Below, piece after piece: positions 1-13,250 of a stretch of DNA of 33,416 nucleotides (position 1 is the first letter of the stretch; every line of letters begins with the position of its first letter). The notes beneath the pieces were generated by a model, which made no database searches, had not been told where the DNA came from, and saw only the letters and a list, made by a program, of their open reading frames with translations. Source of the DNA: Chloroflexota bacterium (GTDB taxonomy: Bacteria; Chloroflexota; Limnocylindria; Limnocylindrales; CSP1-4); NCBI GenBank assembly GCA_027364875.1, contig DAHXON010000037.1, positions 1 to 33,416 on the forward strand, written 5' to 3'. Position numbers and translations under genes: made by a program.

Positions 1-957
1 CGCCTCCACGGCGACGTCCACGTTGGGGGGCCTGCCCCAGACGCGGCGCCAATCCGTGACCGTCTCTCCGGTGGTCAGCCTGCCGCCGAGCTCCACATCC
101 ACGGACACTGCCTCCGCGCGGACCAACGAGGGGTCCAGCGCCGCCGCGAGTGCCAGCGGATCGTGGATGAAGGCGCCGTAGAAGCCGTCGTAGCGGGAGT
201 GGAACTCCATGTAGAAACGGAGGGCGTCGGCGACGTAACGCATCACCGGGTTAGTGGCCCCGTCCGGCCGGGTGCCGTCGGGCGAGCAGCCGGCTCGGGC
301 GGCCATCTCGGCCAGATGGGAGGGCAGCAGCTTGGCCCGCTCGGTGACGTCGAGGCCGAGAGCGAGCGGACGCGCCGGTCCGGCGCCGAAGGCCTCGAAC
401 ACGATCTTCGCCGCCTCGGGGTCGCAGTTGACGTTCCATTCGGTTGTGGGCGCGGTGTTTCCGGCTGACCGGTAGCTGCCGCCCATGACCACCAGCCGCT
501 TGAGCAAACGTGGCAGCTCGGGCTCCCGCAGCACCGCCATGGCAACGTTTGTGAGAGGCGCGAGCGTGACGAGAGTCAGCTCACCGGGCCGCCGGCGCGC
601 CTCTTCCACGATCAGATCCGGGCTGAAGCGCGCCGACAGGGCAGTCCGTGCCGGGGGCAGCTCGGCGTAGCCGATGCCGCGGGGTCCGTGCGTCTCGGGC
701 GTGGTCACCAGCGGGCGCGCCAGCGGCGTCTCGCGTCCCAGGGCGACTTCCACGTCGGGACGCCCGGCGAGCTCCAGCACGGCGCGGGTGTTCTCGGCGA
801 CCTGGCGAGCATCCACGTTTCCCGCGGTGCAGGTGACCGCGACGATCTCGCATTCCGGCGAGGCCGTCGCGTACAGCAGGGCAAGGCTGTCGTCGATGCC
901 GGTGTCGCAATCGACGAGGAGCGGGATTCGGCCCGCGCCGGGAGGCTCGTTGGTCAT
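1..957 (-). CDS. Inosine/uridine-preferring nucleoside hydrolase (3' end cut by window edge)
   Basis: The reverse strand reads as one open frame of 319 codons from an ATG at 957 to the window edge, with no stop reached. The N-terminus carries the family signature DCDTGIDD at residues 16-23, the aspartate cluster that binds Ca2+ and the ribose in nucleoside hydrolases. Further family-like stretches are VTLAPFTNVA and VMGGSYRSAGNTAPTTEWN. The enzyme hydrolyses the N-glycosidic bond of ribonucleosides in the cytoplasm for base and ribose salvage. Family members are usually 305-330 aa, so only a few C-terminal residues should be missing. No ATG, GTG or TTG lies just upstream in frame, which supports this start, although its ribosome site is weak. 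It follows the glycolipid-binding-domain gene by 55 nt on the same strand. Substrate preference cannot be read from the sequence. Confidence 0.9.
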   Translation of the reverse strand, partial: MTNEPPGAGRIPLLVDCDTGIDDSLALLYATASPECEIVAVTCTAGNVDARQVAENTRAVLELAGRPDVEVALGRETPLARPLVTTPETHGPRGIGYAELPPARTALSARFSPDLIVEEARRRPGELTLVTLAPLTNVAMAVLREPELPRLLKRLVVMGGSYRSAGNTAPTTEWNVNCDPEAAKIVFEAFGAGPARPLALGLDVTERAKLLPSHLAEMAARAGCSPDGTRPDGATNPVMRYVADALRFYMEFHSRYDGFYGAFIHDPLALAAALDPSLVRAEAVSVDVELGGRLTTGETVTDWRRVWGRPPNVDVAVEA

Positions 958-1012
958 GGCCAGCGGATCGTAGTCGATGGCGCCGAGCGGGGCGACGCCG
1001 CGGCGGACGATG

Positions 1013-1633
1013 CTAGTCGAGGCGTCGACCGGAGCCGGGCTGCTCGATGCGGCGAAGCGCCTCCGGGTCCGAATGGGCGACCGCGCGCCAGCCGCCCTGG
1101 TAGTCGAGCACCAGGCCTTCGGAATCGACCGTGAGCCTGGCCGAGAACGTGTTCGATCGATAGAGCCAGGTCGATTCGTCGAGCCTCTCGTAGACCTGGT
1201 CGAGCCGCTCGATGGCCAGCCCGTCAAGGCGAACCCAGGCTGCCGCGATCGCCGTCGATTCCCCGATAGCGAGGTTCAGCCGTCGTATGGGCAGAGTGTT
1301 CGTGGAGGGTGTCCATTCGAGATCGACGTCCAGGCAGTCGTCGAGGCTGGGCTCGAGCATACCCGCGACGAACCACTGTCCCGCGCCGTTGGACTCGAGG
1401 CCGATGGACTGCGGCTCACCGAGCCCGAACAGGGTCGCGCGGACGCTTCTGGTGTGCCAGCGCTCGTCGACGTCAACCTGGTAGACGATGTGGACAGGCC
1501 GGGCGTAGGCGACGGTCAGGACCAGCCCGGACAGACGGTGGCCGCCCGGGATGGCGGCCAGCTCGCACTGTTCGGTGCCGGGAATCGCCCCTCCGCCCGG
1601 CGATGCGGTTCGTTGCCAGAGGACAGTGTTCAC
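1013..1633 (-). CDS. Putative glycolipid-binding domain protein
   Basis: This 206-aa protein resembles the putative glycolipid-binding family (Pfam PF06475 type): an N-terminal LWQR strand, a central WFVAGM segment, a DVDLEWTPSTNTLPIRR stretch, and a C-terminal half with YERLDE, WLYRSNTFSARLTVDSEGL and LDYQGGWRAV. It has no signal peptide or membrane helix and is probably cytoplasmic. I chose the GTG at 1633 because it gives the typical family N-terminus and has a GGGAGA stretch just upstream; an ATG farther upstream would add 52 Arg/Pro-rich residues that do not look like protein. It ends in TAG, so TAG is used as an ordinary stop here. The biochemical role of the family is not established; the name comes from a structural similarity. 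Confidence 0.72.
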   Translation of the reverse strand: MNTVLWQRTASPGGGAIPGTEQCELAAIPGGHRLSGLVLTVAYARPVHIVYQVDVDERWHTRSVRATLFGLGEPQSIGLESNGAGQWFVAGMLEPSLDDCLDVDLEWTPSTNTLPIRRLNLAIGESTAIAAAWVRLDGLAIERLDQVYERLDESTWLYRSNTFSARLTVDSEGLVLDYQGGWRAVAHSDPEALRRIEQPGSGRRLD

Positions 1634-1715
1634 CAGTTCTCCCGCCTCAGCATGCGGCTGCCGGGCCGGGAGCCCGCGACGCTGCGCCCTCTGATGCGCC
1701 AGACGGCCGCAGGTT

Positions 1716-2078
1716 CTAGGCGATGGGAGGCTGCCCCAGCTGGGCGAGCAGCTTGTTGGCCGCTTCGCGGCACATCTTGCGCGGGACAACGCCTCTCATC
1801 CCGCCCGACTCGACCGACATGTCCGTCGGGATAAGGAATAGGGCGCCGATCCGAGCGATCAGGCGGGCGTGGATCCACGTCTCGAAATGGACGTAGGTAC
1901 CCTGCTGGCGGACCGTGACCAGCATCATGCCGGTCAGGATGCCCTCGCCGCGCTGGTAGTTGCGCGTGCCGTCCGGGTCCACGGAGCGCAGGCCAAAGTG
2001 GGTCGCGTTGGCCCAGGCATCCGCGTACGGCGCCACGTCGTAGTTGCACTGGAAGTCCCGGACCGTTCGCTCGGCCAT
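1716..2078 (-). CDS. Conserved-looking hypothetical protein, 120 aa
   Basis: I do not recognise this protein. The ATG at 2078 follows an excellent ribosome site (GGAGGAGGCGGGG directly upstream), so I preferred it to an in-frame TTG 15 nt earlier. The product is soluble, with no signal peptide or membrane segment, and mixes beta-like stretches (ILTGMMLVTVRQQGTYVHFE, then ARLIARIGALFLIP) with a C-terminal helix (CREAANKLLAQLG). Two cysteines lie far apart (about residues 11 and 105), so there is no evident metal site. It sits between tatA and the glycolipid-binding-domain gene on the same strand with 82-135 nt gaps, so it could share their transcript. Codon use matches its neighbours. Confidence 0.6.
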   Translation of the reverse strand: MAERTVRDFQCNYDVAPYADAWANATHFGLRSVDPDGTRNYQRGEGILTGMMLVTVRQQGTYVHFETWIHARLIARIGALFLIPTDMSVESGGMRGVVPRKMCREAANKLLAQLGQPPIA

Positions 2079-2213
2079 CCCCGCCTCCTCCAAGCTGATC
2101 CTGCGCGAACCAGGCTCGAGCGGCGAGGTTCGCGACGCGAGCGTTGTCGTCGCGCCACCGAGTATGGCAGACGGCGCCGCCGTGCCGCGGGCGCCCCAGT
2201 GTGTGCGGAGGCG

Positions 2214-2747
2214 CTAGCCCTGCTTGGGCGGTTCGCTCGCAGCGGGCGGGACCGGCTGCCCGGAGGCAGGGGCGGGTGCGGGCTGCCCGCCTTGCATCGG
2301 CGGCTGGTATCCGTACGGCGGAGCGAACGGGGGCTGGGCCTGCGGATACTGGCCGGTGAACTGCTGAGGCGGCATCTGCTGCGGATACGGCATCTGCTGC
2401 TGCGGCGGCATCACCGGGTACGGCTGCTGAACGTAGCCCTGCTGCTGCATCTGCGGCTGCTGCACCGGCGGCTGCTGCATGACCGGGTAAGGCTGCTGCA
2501 TCTGCGGATACTGCGGCGGATACTGCGGAGCCTGCGGCATCGCTTGCTGAGTGGGCAGCGGAGCCTGGCCTTCCTGACCGGCCGGAGGAGTGGCAGTCTG
2601 GGACTCGGTTCCGTCCACGGCGTCCTTGAAGCCGCGCAGCGCCCGGCCGATCGCCGCCCCGGTCTCGGGCAGCTTGCCCGGGCCGACGACGATTAGCACG
2701 ATCACGAGAATGATTATCAAGTGGGCGGGAGTCAGGCCCCAGGGCAT
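2214..2747 (-). CDS. tatA: Sec-independent protein translocase TatA/E-type, Pro/Gln/Met-rich tail
   Basis: This 177-aa protein has the TatA plan. A short N-terminus is followed by one membrane helix (about residues 8-22, HLIIILVIVLIVV), the hinge GPGKLPE (family consensus FGPKKLPE) and an amphipathic helix (TGAAIGRALRGFKDAVDG). TatA oligomers form the protein-conducting element for folded proteins with twin-arginine signals. The remaining 125 or so residues are a low-complexity tail rich in Gln, Pro, Tyr and Met with the repeat QQPYPVM, far longer than in a standard 70-90 aa TatA. AAGGAG lies about 10 nt before the ATG. A second tatA of the same design is at 15242 and tatC is at 17198. TatA and TatB cannot be separated with certainty, but the short amphipathic helix favours TatA. 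Confidence 0.88.
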   Translation of the reverse strand: MPWGLTPAHLIIILVIVLIVVGPGKLPETGAAIGRALRGFKDAVDGTESQTATPPAGQEGQAPLPTQQAMPQAPQYPPQYPQMQQPYPVMQQPPVQQPQMQQQGYVQQPYPVMPPQQQMPYPQQMPPQQFTGQYPQAQPPFAPPYGYQPPMQGGQPAPAPASGQPVPPAASEPPKQG

Positions 2748-2931
2748 TGCACCTACTCCTTGTCGCGGTTCAGACCGGAGCCGCGATCTACGATGGACTG
2801 TACCTTACGGCCTGCGTGGCCGATGCCCGGCACTCGTCTGCGCAACAATACTCCTACCAGGCATTAAAGGATTACGCGAGGACGCCCGATCCGATCGGCT
2901 TTCGCCTCGCGACGGCGAGGTACGCCCTCAG

Positions 2932-3162
2932 GTGAAGTGGCTCTACGCGCTCGGGGCTGTCGTCGCGGCCCTCCTCATGCTGCGAGAGACCCTGCTGCTG
3001 ACACGTGGGCGCCGCACTCGCCGCGCGATGGAGGCGGCCTCGCGACCGTCGAGCCTCCGATCCCGACTCGCCCGCAGAGCGGCCATGCCTGTCTTCCTGC
3101 TGCTGGTGGCGGGCGCGGCGATGCTCGGGATGGTGGCGGGCGTGCTCGTGGGACCACACTGA
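2932..3162 (+). CDS. Small two-helix membrane protein (hypothetical)
   Basis: A GTG-started frame of 76 residues is divergent from tatA. It has two hydrophobic segments, WLYALGAVVAALLML near the N-terminus and MPVFLLLVAGAAMLGMVAGV near the C-terminus, joined by a strongly basic Arg/Ser linker (TRGRRTRRAMEAASRPSSLRS), so both ends are predicted outside and the loop inside. GAGG is found 11 nt before the GTG. The frame is open much farther upstream, but there it would be antisense to tatA and not protein-like, so I start it here. No family is recognised. The hydrophobic pattern makes it more credible than the overlapping frames on the other strand, but it remains a prediction. Confidence 0.5.
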   Translation: MKWLYALGAVVAALLMLRETLLLTRGRRTRRAMEAASRPSSLRSRLARRAAMPVFLLLVAGAAMLGMVAGVLVGPH

Positions 3163-3208
3163 GGCGTCCGGCCCGACCGGTCCCGCCCCGATGGCGCTGG
3201 GCTGGTTC

Positions 3209-4165
3209 TCACGCCGGCTCGCGCGCGACGAGAGGCCGGACCTCGTTGGCCAGTCGCTCCAGGGTCTCTCGGTCGTAAGGCGCCGGCATCTCGACGATGG
3301 CGGTCCGGAAACCCGCGTCGCGGTACTCGAGCAGGCGCTCCGCGATGGTTTCGGGCGAGCCGAAGACCGGACGGGAAGGCTCGATGGACCGATCGAGCGG
3401 CGTCTGGTTCAGCTGCATCCAGCGCTGCCATTCGGCGCGCGCTTCCTCTTCCGAATCCCGGATCACGAACCAGAGGTTGATCGACCGCTCGATCTCCTTC
3501 TCGTCGCGGCCGACTTCCTCGCAGTGCCGGCGCAGCACGCCGTCGAGCTCACGGACCTCGTCCGGCAGCCCAAAGGCGTTCCACATGTCCGCGTACTTCG
3601 CGATGGTCCGGAGCGTCTTGGTGCGGCCGTTGCCGCCGATCATGATCGGCAGGCGCTTCTGGATGGGCAGCGGCTGGATGGTCAGGTCCTTGAACGAGTA
3701 GTGCCCTCCGGCGGGCGAGGTGACCTTCTCGCCGGACGTCAGCGCCCGAATCGAGCCAACGGACTCGTCGAGCCAGTCGAGCCGCTGGCCGATGCCGCGG
3801 CCGAAGTCGATCCCGAATGCCTCGTGCTCCAGCTCGAACCAGGCCCCGCCCATTCCGAGGATGGAGCGGCCGCCGGAGATGTGGTCGAGGGTCGTGGCCA
3901 TCTTGGCGACGAGGCCGGGGTTGCGGAACGTGTTCGCGCCGACCATGAGGCCGATCCTGACGCGCTGGGTAGCCATGGCCCAGGCGGTCACGGCCGTCCA
4001 GCCTTCGTGGATCGGCTGATCGGGGTTGCCGAAGATGGCCTTGACGTGGTCCCAGGTCCAGAGGGTCTCGTAGCCGAGCCGGTCGATCATCTGGGCGTTG
4101 TCGAGCAGGTCCGTCCAGGTGCCGGTCTGGTTCCAGAGAACGATGCCGATCTTGAATTCGTCCAC
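3209..4165 (-). CDS. LLM-class (luciferase-like) flavin or F420-dependent oxidoreductase
   Basis: The 318-aa protein fits the bacterial luciferase-like monooxygenase fold: N-terminal strand KIGIVLWNQ, then YETLWTWDHV, the conserved TQRVRIGLMV and FRNPGLVAKMATTLDHISGGR segments (about residues 68-100), ILGMGGAW, and the later PIMIGGNG motif that contacts the cofactor phosphate in F420-type members. Start is a GTG with GGAGG six nt upstream. Relatives use FMN or F420 to oxidise or reduce small molecules; the substrate is not predictable. It lies 69 nt downstream of the GH2 beta-galactosidase on the same strand, so it may be the last gene of the galactoside operon, but nothing in it suggests a sugar role. 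It converges on the small membrane protein gene with a 46-nt gap. Confidence 0.88.
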   Translation of the reverse strand: MDEFKIGIVLWNQTGTWTDLLDNAQMIDRLGYETLWTWDHVKAIFGNPDQPIHEGWTAVTAWAMATQRVRIGLMVGANTFRNPGLVAKMATTLDHISGGRSILGMGGAWFELEHEAFGIDFGRGIGQRLDWLDESVGSIRALTSGEKVTSPAGGHYSFKDLTIQPLPIQKRLPIMIGGNGRTKTLRTIAKYADMWNAFGLPDEVRELDGVLRRHCEEVGRDEKEIERSINLWFVIRDSEEEARAEWQRWMQLNQTPLDRSIEPSRPVFGSPETIAERLLEYRDAGFRTAIVEMPAPYDRETLERLANEVRPLVAREPA

Positions 4166-4234
4166 GTATTCCTCCTACGGGACTGCCTGCCTCCGGCGGT
4201 CAGGGCGCCCGCAAGCTCTCCAGGCCATTGGCCG

Positions 4235-9572
<5,338 letters not shown>

Positions 9573-9629
9573 CGACACCCCGCAGGTTTGGCGATCAGGC
9601 TCGGGCACGGAAACCCGTACCTGAGAACA

Positions 9630-9654
9630 GTAGCTCCGTGGGGATTGGAGCTAC
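9630..9654 (-). terminator. Hairpin at the end of the second permease gene
   Basis: GTAGCTCC (9630-9637) and GGAGCTAC (9647-9654) form a perfect 8-bp stem around a 9-nt loop, overlapping the TAG stop of the downstream permease gene. No T-run follows on the minus strand, so it is not a canonical intrinsic terminator. It could attenuate transcription or protect the transporter mRNA, separating the transporter genes from the galactosidase genes. Confidence 0.4.
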
Positions 9655-10559
9655 CCCTTGGCGGCCCCCAGGGTCAGGCCCCTGACGAAGTACCGCTGGA
9701 GGACCAGGTAGATCACGATGGTCGGAATGGCCGCGAGCATCGAGATGGCGGCCAGCTGCGGCATGTTGGTCACGTACTGGCCCTGGAGGTTGTTGAGGGC
9801 CGCCGTGATCGGCCGCTTGTCGCCCGTGACGAACAGGAACAGGGCCCAGAAGAAGTCGTTGTAGATCCAGGTGAACTCCAGCACCGCCAGGGCGGCGAGA
9901 GCCGGCTTGCAGAGGGGCAGGATCACCTTCGAGTAGATCGTGAACACCCCGGCGCCGTCGATCATCGCAGCTTCGACCAGCTCGTTTGGCAGCGTCTTCA
10001 TGTAGTTGCTGAGCACGAAGGTGCAGAAGCCGGTCTGGAAAGTCGTGTGGATCAGGATCACGCCGGCGAACTGGTCGAACAGCCTGCCGTTGGCGCTCAG
10101 GGGCGCGAAGAGCGGGATCGCGTTGTACAGCTTCACGAGCGGGATCACGATCACCTGCGGCGGCAGGAGGTTGCCGGCGGTGAAGATCAGAAGCACGATC
10201 AGATTGAATTTCCAGCTGTACTTCGAGATCGCGAACGCCACCATTGACGAGATCCACAACGTCAGGAGGACGGCCGGGATGGTGATCACTGCCGTGTTCC
10301 AGAAGAAGCGGAGCATGTCCGAGTTGGCGATGACGTAGGCGTAGTTGTCCAGAGTGAGCGTCGACGGCAGCGAGAACGGGCCGGCCGGGTTCGTGATGAT
10401 GTCGCTGAAGGGACGCAGCGAGAGATACACGCCGTACAGCATCGGCCAGGCGAAGACGAAGGCCAGGACCGACAGGAACAGGTGCAGGCCGACGCGCGAC
10501 AGGCGCAGGCGTCGTCGGTTGGCTTTCACACGCTGTCCGGGAATCGCGACGGCGCTCAC
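9651..10559 (-). CDS. Carbohydrate ABC transporter permease, MalG type (CUT1)
   Basis: The 302-aa integral membrane protein has about six hydrophobic helices and the EAA loop that docks the ATPase, EAAMIDGAGVFTIYSKVILP at about residues 196-215, ending with the basic LGAAKG tail typical of MalG-like permeases. It forms a heterodimer with the upstream permease to move sugar across the membrane. The start is a GTG that directly abuts the TAG stop of that gene, with GGAGGAATAG before it, so translation is likely coupled. No ATP-binding subunit is encoded in this window. A hairpin covers its own stop codon. Confidence 0.93.
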   Translation of the reverse strand: MSAVAIPGQRVKANRRRLRLSRVGLHLFLSVLAFVFAWPMLYGVYLSLRPFSDIITNPAGPFSLPSTLTLDNYAYVIANSDMLRFFWNTAVITIPAVLLTLWISSMVAFAISKYSWKFNLIVLLIFTAGNLLPPQVIVIPLVKLYNAIPLFAPLSANGRLFDQFAGVILIHTTFQTGFCTFVLSNYMKTLPNELVEAAMIDGAGVFTIYSKVILPLCKPALAALAVLEFTWIYNDFFWALFLFVTGDKRPITAALNNLQGQYVTNMPQLAAISMLAAIPTIVIYLVLQRYFVRGLTLGAAKG

Positions 10560-11570
10560 CTATTCCTCCGTTCTCATGACGCGGGTGAGGTAAGCCACGA
10601 TCGGCACCAGCGCGACCAGCAGCAGGATCACGGCGATCGCGGAGCCGAACCCGATGAGCTGGGCCTCGCTCAGGGCGTTGTTCGTGATCAGCGTCGACAG
10701 CAGCTCCAGGCCGTTCTTGCCGTGGTTGATGATGTAGACGAGGTCGAACGCCCGCAGGGATTCGATGACCGTCACGACGACTATGACGACGTTGATCGGA
10801 GCCATCACCGGGAACACGACGTGGAAGAACGTCTGGCGCTCGTTGGCGCCGTCGATGGCGGCCGCCTCACGAAGCGACGGGTCGACGCTCTTCAGGCCGG
10901 CCAGGTACAGGACCATGATGTAGCCGATGTGGCGCCAGCTCGCGACGAGCAGGACCGAGGCCATGTTCTGCGAAGGCAGGATGCCGATGCCGAACAGCGG
11001 GCCCGCGTTGCCGAACCAGTCCGGGGCGTTGGCCGGGGCGACCAGGCCCGTCCCGGTGAGCATGCTGTCGATGAAGCCGTTGCCCGCGGACGGCGAGAGC
11101 TGGAGCTGCCAGATGAGGCCTACGACGGCGAGCGAGAGCACGACCGGAGTGAAGAAGATGCTCTGGTAAAGCCACGATCCCCGGATCTCCCGATCGAGCA
11201 GAACCGCCAGGAGGATCCCCATCGGGGTGGCGAAGCCGATGAAGACCAGGAGGTACCAGAGGTTGTTCTTTACGGCCTCCCAGAAGAACGGGTAGCCGTT
11301 CAAGAGGTAGGTGTAGTTGTCCAGGCCGACCCAGCGGATCGGGTCGACGCCGTTCCAGTCCGTGAACGAGAGGGCGACCGATACCAGCGTGGTGCCCCAG
11401 ATGAGGACCAGGAAGACGAACAGCGGCACGCCGACCATCAGCGTGAGCAGCACCTTGTCTCGCGCGGTCAGGAGGCTGTAGTGATGGTGTCGCTTATCGG
11501 GCAGGGCCAGCCCCGCCCCGGAGAGAACCTCCGGGGCGGGAGCGAGGCCTTCGGTGTCGATCTTGGACAT
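10560..11570 (-). CDS. Carbohydrate ABC transporter permease, MalF type (CUT1)
   Basis: The 336-aa membrane protein starts with a cytoplasmic basic/His-rich segment, then a first helix (LLTLMVGVPLFVFLVLIWGT, about 41-60). It has the MalF-type FTDWNG and GLDNY motifs, and an EAA loop (about 235-254, EAAAIDGANERQTFFHVVFP) for ATPase contact. It pairs with the MalG-type permease encoded immediately downstream. The ATG at 11570 has only a weak ribosome site and follows the binding-protein gene by 34 nt, as expected inside an operon. Its context with galactosidases, GalT and GalK makes a galactoside the likely cargo; this is inferred, not read from the protein. Confidence 0.93.
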   Translation of the reverse strand: MSKIDTEGLAPAPEVLSGAGLALPDKRHHHYSLLTARDKVLLTLMVGVPLFVFLVLIWGTTLVSVALSFTDWNGVDPIRWVGLDNYTYLLNGYPFFWEAVKNNLWYLLVFIGFATPMGILLAVLLDREIRGSWLYQSIFFTPVVLSLAVVGLIWQLQLSPSAGNGFIDSMLTGTGLVAPANAPDWFGNAGPLFGIGILPSQNMASVLLVASWRHIGYIMVLYLAGLKSVDPSLREAAAIDGANERQTFFHVVFPVMAPINVVIVVVTVIESLRAFDLVYIINHGKNGLELLSTLITNNALSEAQLIGFGSAIAVILLLVALVPIVAYLTRVMRTEE

Positions 11571-11604
11571 CGATCTGGATAGTACCTGTCGGTCGAGTCA
11601 GTTC

Positions 11605-13035
11605 CTAGCCGGTGTAGGCGGGGAGCTTGTCCCAGAAGTCCTGAATCGACTGCTGGAACTTGGTTAGATCCTGACCGGGGTTTGACAGGAAGTTGAGCAG
11701 GAAGCTCTGCATGCCGTTCGCGCCGGCGAAGTCCGGGCGAGTGTCGCGGTCGAGGAACTGAGTGATCTTCTGGGCCGCGCTGACGATCTGGACGGCCTTC
11801 TGGGTCAACACGTCGTACTGCGTCGTGTCGGCGTCGCTGGCCGTCGGGATGAAACCGTTGTTGGCCTTGTACATCAGGACCTGGGTCGAGCCGGCGGCCC
11901 AGAACTTGAGGTAGGCCTTGGCATTCGCCAGGTCCGCCTGGAGGTTCTGTGACTTCGCGCTCATCATCCAGATGTCGATCGGCGCGTCGAGCGACTTCTC
12001 GGCGTCGTACTGGTTGCCCAGGAACGGGAACGGGAAGAAGTCGAGATCCTTCTTGGCCGCGCCGCTCGGGTCGGCGGTGTCGAACTCACCGGTGAGGAAG
12101 AGGCCGAGCAGGAACATGCCCGACTTCTTCTGGACGAGCGTGTCGCAGGCCTGCTGCCAGGTGAGGCCCGCGAAGCCCGCGGTGTAGAAGGGGATCAGCT
12201 GCTTCCACTGGGTGAAGACCGCCGTCACCTTCGGGTCGGTCCACTTCTGCTTGCCGGTCATGAGGCCGACATGGAAGTCGTAACCGTTGATGCGAAGGTT
12301 CAGGATGTCGAACGTGCCCATCGCCGGCCAGCCGTCTTTGTCGGCGAAGGCGATCGGCGTGAGCCCGTCGGTCTTCATCTTGTTGCAGAGGGCGATGAAG
12401 TCCGTCCAGGTGCTCGGAACGGTGTAGCCCTTGTCCGAGAAGACGCTCTTCCGGTAGAAGACGCACCACGGGTAGTAGTCGACCGGGATGCCGTAGACCT
12501 TGCCATCGTCACCGGTGACGGCCGTGGTGAAGCCGGCCGTGTAGTTGCTCTTGACGCCTGCCCAGACGTCGTCGATCGCCGTGCCCAGGCTCTTGGACGC
12601 GAAGAACCGCATCCGGAACCCGGAGAACCACGTGAAGACGTCGTCAGGAGTGGTGTTGAGGTAGTTGTTGATCTGATCCTGGAAGGTGTTGTGGTCGACC
12701 GTGTTGAGGGTCACGGCGAGACCGGTCGCTGCCTGGAAGGCCGCGTCGATCGCGTCCATGCCCTTCTTTTCGCTCGGGTCGGAGTGGTTGCTGCCGACAT
12801 GGAGCGCACCGGTCAGGGCTACCGGCGTTGGGGTTCCGGCTGCCGGCGTCGGGGTTGCGGCGCCCGGGGTGGGAGTCGGCGCCGCAGTGGGCGTCGCCGA
12901 CGGCGTTGAGGCGGCGCTACTACACGCCGCGAGGACGGTCGGCAGGACCGTCAGGCCGGCGGCGCCCACAAGACCCTTCTTGAGGACTTCCCGGCGAGAA
13001 ACCTGGCCCTTCAGGCCTGTTTCGATGTCCGCCAT
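11605..13035 (-). CDS. Extracellular sugar-binding lipoprotein of ABC transporter, Tat signal
   Basis: This 476-aa solute-binding protein captures sugar outside the membrane and delivers it to the two permeases encoded just downstream. The N-terminus has a twin-arginine motif (SRREVLKK, Arg14-Arg15), a hydrophobic stretch (GLVGAAGLTVLPTVLAA) and a lipobox ending in Cys38, so it is predicted to be a Tat-exported lipoprotein. A Thr/Pro/Ala-rich linker (about 39-74) then leads to a periplasmic-binding fold (ALHVGSNHSDPSEKKGMDAI and onward) of the family 1 type. GGAGGAGAT precedes the ATG. It is the first gene of the minus-strand galactoside operon and lies behind a TTGACA promoter. Tat export of a sugar-binding protein is notable because tatA and tatC are in the divergent operon. 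Confidence 0.93.
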   Translation of the reverse strand: MADIETGLKGQVSRREVLKKGLVGAAGLTVLPTVLAACSSAASTPSATPTAAPTPTPGAATPTPAAGTPTPVALTGALHVGSNHSDPSEKKGMDAIDAAFQAATGLAVTLNTVDHNTFQDQINNYLNTTPDDVFTWFSGFRMRFFASKSLGTAIDDVWAGVKSNYTAGFTTAVTGDDGKVYGIPVDYYPWCVFYRKSVFSDKGYTVPSTWTDFIALCNKMKTDGLTPIAFADKDGWPAMGTFDILNLRINGYDFHVGLMTGKQKWTDPKVTAVFTQWKQLIPFYTAGFAGLTWQQACDTLVQKKSGMFLLGLFLTGEFDTADPSGAAKKDLDFFPFPFLGNQYDAEKSLDAPIDIWMMSAKSQNLQADLANAKAYLKFWAAGSTQVLMYKANNGFIPTASDADTTQYDVLTQKAVQIVSAAQKITQFLDRDTRPDFAGANGMQSFLLNFLSNPGQDLTKFQQSIQDFWDKLPAYTG

Positions 13036-13103
13036 ATACCCATCTCCTCCCTGCCTCGGCCGTGGTTCGACCGCGGTCCAACATGAACCAACAGGACGGG
13101 CAG

Positions 13104-13133
13104 ATTGTCGGGCTGCGATTGGACGAGTGTCAA
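13104..13133 (-). promoter_or_regulatory. Sigma70-type promoter for the galactoside transport/hydrolase operon
   Basis: Read on the minus strand, a perfect -35 TTGACA (13133-13128) is separated by 18 nt from GACAAT (13109-13104), which matches four of six -10 positions including the critical A2 and T6. Transcription would start near 13097, about 60 nt before the binding-protein ATG at 13035. Confidence 0.55.
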
Positions 13134-13139
13134 GTAGTT

Positions 13140-13170
13140 ACGTTAGAAAACGTGCGAAACTGTGCGAATA
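13140..13170. promoter_or_regulatory. Candidate DeoR-type operator: palindrome plus direct repeat
   Basis: An unusually AT-rich patch between the two divergent genes holds a perfect palindrome, ACGTT-AGAA-AACGT (13140-13153). Adjoining it are two direct copies of GTGCGAA at 13152-13158 and 13162-13168, exactly 10 bp apart, so on the same helix face. The patch abuts the minus-strand -35 box and precedes a TTGACT on the plus strand, so a protein bound here could control both directions. That the adjacent DeoR-family protein binds it is inferred from position. Confidence 0.5.
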
Positions 13171-13172
13171 CG

Positions 13173-13204
13173 TTGACTTGCGCGCCCGAGTGGGGCAGGA
13201 TGAA
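13173..13204 (+). promoter_or_regulatory. Weak candidate promoter for the regulator/galT operon
   Basis: TTGACT (13173-13178) matches five of six -35 positions. The best -10 match downstream, GATGAA at 13199-13204, is poor and its 20-nt spacing is long. Listed because the regulator gene at 13251 needs a plus-strand promoter and this is the only good -35 element in the gap. Confidence 0.25.
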
Positions 13205-13250
13205 ACTCGGTCGGATACACGTGTGTGGCCGGCCGCGGAGCGAGGAAGCG

